DNA from: Deinococcus ruber
GTDB lineage: Bacteria; Deinococcota; Deinococci; Deinococcales; Deinococcaceae
DNA: 5,030 bases
Reading direction: 5' to 3'
Assembly (NCBI RefSeq): GCF_014648095.1
Contig: NZ_BMQL01000111.1
Coordinates: forward strand, 1-5,030
Shown here: positions 4,381 through 5,030 of the stretch, in pieces
Position numbering within the stretch: position 1 is the stretch's first letter
Layout: every line of letters starts with the position of its first letter
The notes under the pieces: generated by a model
The model's database searches: none
What the model saw: only the letters and a program-made list of their open reading frames with translations
Told to the model about the DNA's origin: nothing
Translations under genes and position numbers: made by a program

Positions 4381-4408
4381 ATTATATGTATATCCATATA
4401 AACTCAAG
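4381..4408 (-). promoter_or_regulatory. Leaderless-type promoter of the DUF4160-DUF2442 operon
   Basis: On the leftward strand TATAAT (4381-4386) lies seven bases before the DUF4160 ATG (4371-4373). A -35-like CTTGAG or TTGAGT occurs at 4402-4408, with a slightly short 15-16 bp spacer. The absence of a ribosome binding site agrees with transcription starting at or next to the ATG. Confidence 0.65.
4382..4401. promoter_or_regulatory. AT-rich inverted repeat over the -10 box, candidate operator
   Basis: TTATATG (4382-4388) and CATATAA (4395-4401) are perfectly complementary around a 6-bp spacer, and the left arm covers five of the six -10 bases. XRE-type antitoxins commonly repress their own operon by binding such a site; that the DUF2442-HTH protein does so here is inference. 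Confidence 0.5.
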
Positions 4409-4421
4409 CAGCGGAGACAGC

Positions 4422-4459
4422 AGAACACGCCCGCTCAAGACCGAGTGGGCGCATGTTCT
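4422..4459. repeat. Long imperfect hairpin upstream of the DUF4160 promoter
   Basis: AGAACA (4422-4427) pairs with TGTTCT (4454-4459), then an asymmetric 1/3-nt internal loop, then GCCCGCTC (4429-4436) pairs with GAGTGGGC (4443-4450) with one G-T wobble, closing on AAGACC. No T-run follows on either strand. It lies 10 bp after the stop of the 39-aa leftward ORF, so it may be a non-canonical terminator or insulator between transcripts. Confidence 0.5.
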
Positions 4460-4469
4460 ACCGGTATGA

Positions 4470-4589
4470 TCAGCAGGCGTCAATCAGATGTCCGAGCCCC
4501 GCCTCTGTCCTGCTCGCCAGCCCCAGCCGTATCGCATCTGGACAGCCATACCACACCTTGCCTTCCTGCTGGCGCGGATGTTCGTCCAT
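4470..4589 (-). CDS. Putative small protein, 39 aa
   Basis: The ATG at 4589 directly follows an in-frame TGA (4590-4592), so this is the only ATG start for the frame. It ends in TGA at 4470-4472. The sequence reads MDEHPRQQEGKVWYGCPD, then a probably helical part (AIRLGLASRTEAGLGHLIDA) ending in Cys. Many codons start with G and about two thirds end in G or C, a coding-like pattern. Against it: there is no ribosome binding site and no obvious -10 box, and I do not recognise a family. It sits between the unidentified gene ending at 4625 and the DUF4160 promoter, with a hairpin shortly after its stop. It could also be a gene fragment or chance. Confidence 0.35.
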   Translation of the reverse strand: MDEHPRQQEGKVWYGCPDAIRLGLASRTEAGLGHLIDAC

Positions 4590-4624
4590 TCAACAGACAA
4601 CGTCAGCAGCACCACGCTGTGTTC

Positions 4625-5030
4625 CTACTTGGTACACGTCAGATTGACGCGGAAGCTCGGATCCTTCACGGTATAGCCCACCTTGAGGCTCTTGTCGAGT
4701 TCGTCAGGTTTGACTTCAAACAAGAACTTCTGCGGCATGTCCGCCTTTAACTGTGCGAGGGTCAAGTTCCCACTCGGATAAAACCAGAACTCCATGTTCT
4801 CGCCTGCCCCCTGTGGCAGCTTGGCCCAGGTCTTGTCCTGAAACGACGTACTGGTGCTCGTCCGCGCCGCAGTGCTGTCCCCGCTGGCCATCACGATGTT
4901 GTAGGCGTTGCCAATTTGAATGCCGGTCGAGTCCGGATCGAGCGTCTTGTTGGTGCCGTTGCTGAGCTGGGTCACGACGTGATAGGTCGGCGTGCCGTCC
5001 GAGTCGGCCACCGCTTCCACCTTGGTGACC
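4625..5030 (-). CDS. 3' part of an unrecognised, probably extracytoplasmic protein
   Basis: The frame is open to the window edge, so the start is missing and 134 C-terminal residues are visible before TAG at 4625-4627. A GTG at 5018-5020 is in frame but has no reason to be the start. The sequence is Thr/Ser-rich with alternating hydrophobic patterns typical of beta-sandwich proteins: HVVTQLSNGTNKTL, AYNIVMASGDSTAARTSTST, NMEFWFYPSGNLTLAQLK, KFLFEVKPDELDKSLKVGYT. It ends with VNLTCTK and a single Cys. No catalytic motif is visible. This composition suits a secreted or surface Ig-like or ligand-binding domain, but I cannot name a family. A signal peptide would lie outside the window. Confidence 0.75.
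   Translation of the reverse strand, partial: VTKVEAVADSDGTPTYHVVTQLSNGTNKTLDPDSTGIQIGNAYNIVMASGDSTAARTSTSTSFQDKTWAKLPQGAGENMEFWFYPSGNLTLAQLKADMPQKFLFEVKPDELDKSLKVGYTVKDPSFRVNLTCTK

Noticed and set aside
4445..4750. Rightward frames opposite the gene ending at 4625
   Set aside because: They are antisense to the clear leftward coding sequence and have Pro/Ser/Arg-rich shadow composition.

Overview
The window looks like a chromosomal segment of a high-GC bacterium, most likely Deinococcus or a close relative. This is an inference from three things: G/C-rich third codon positions in the main genes, TANNNT-type -10 boxes placed 6-7 nt before start codons (the leaderless-promoter style known from Deinococcus), and an adjacent DUF4160/DUF2442 gene pair. 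No RNA gene, CRISPR array or intact transposase was seen.

Left part (1-630, + strand). This stretch is visibly less G/C-rich than the rest. It holds a doubtful 62-aa ORF overlapping a more convincing 101-aa small membrane protein, and ends in a strong rho-independent terminator. Two symmetric elements sit here: a perfect 18-bp palindrome, and a 13-bp inverted repeat whose loop carries the ribosome binding site of the membrane protein gene.

Second part (630-1431, + strand). A decayed gene of about 237 codons starts at an apparent leaderless promoter and ends at its own terminator. It is broken by an amber codon, an opal codon and two apparent one-base deletions.

Third part (1501-2856, - strand). 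The standout gene encodes a fusion of an NTP_transf_5-type nucleotidyltransferase domain and a C-terminal lasso-peptide B2 (McjB_C, transglutaminase-like) protease domain. No lasso cyclase, RRE/B1 protein or recognisable precursor lies in the window, so it is an orphan maturation-type enzyme here. Its strongest ribosome binding site serves an upstream ATG that is in frame with the gene but separated from it by a TAG codon. Terminator-containing diverged direct repeats bracket the gene.

Fourth part (2985-3548, - strand). Two small tandem ORFs: a 37-aa secreted or membrane-anchored peptide ending in a CxxC motif, then a 74-aa Cys-containing protein. I recognise neither. A 9-codon mini-ORF with a good ribosome binding site precedes them.

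Right part (3549-5030, - strand). A DUF4160 gene and a DUF2442-plus-XRE-helix-turn-helix gene form a probable two-gene operon resembling a toxin-antitoxin or stress module. It has a leaderless-type promoter and an AT-rich inverted repeat that could be an autoregulatory operator. Upstream lie a 39-aa putative small ORF, a hairpin, and the 3' end of an unrecognised gene that runs off the window.
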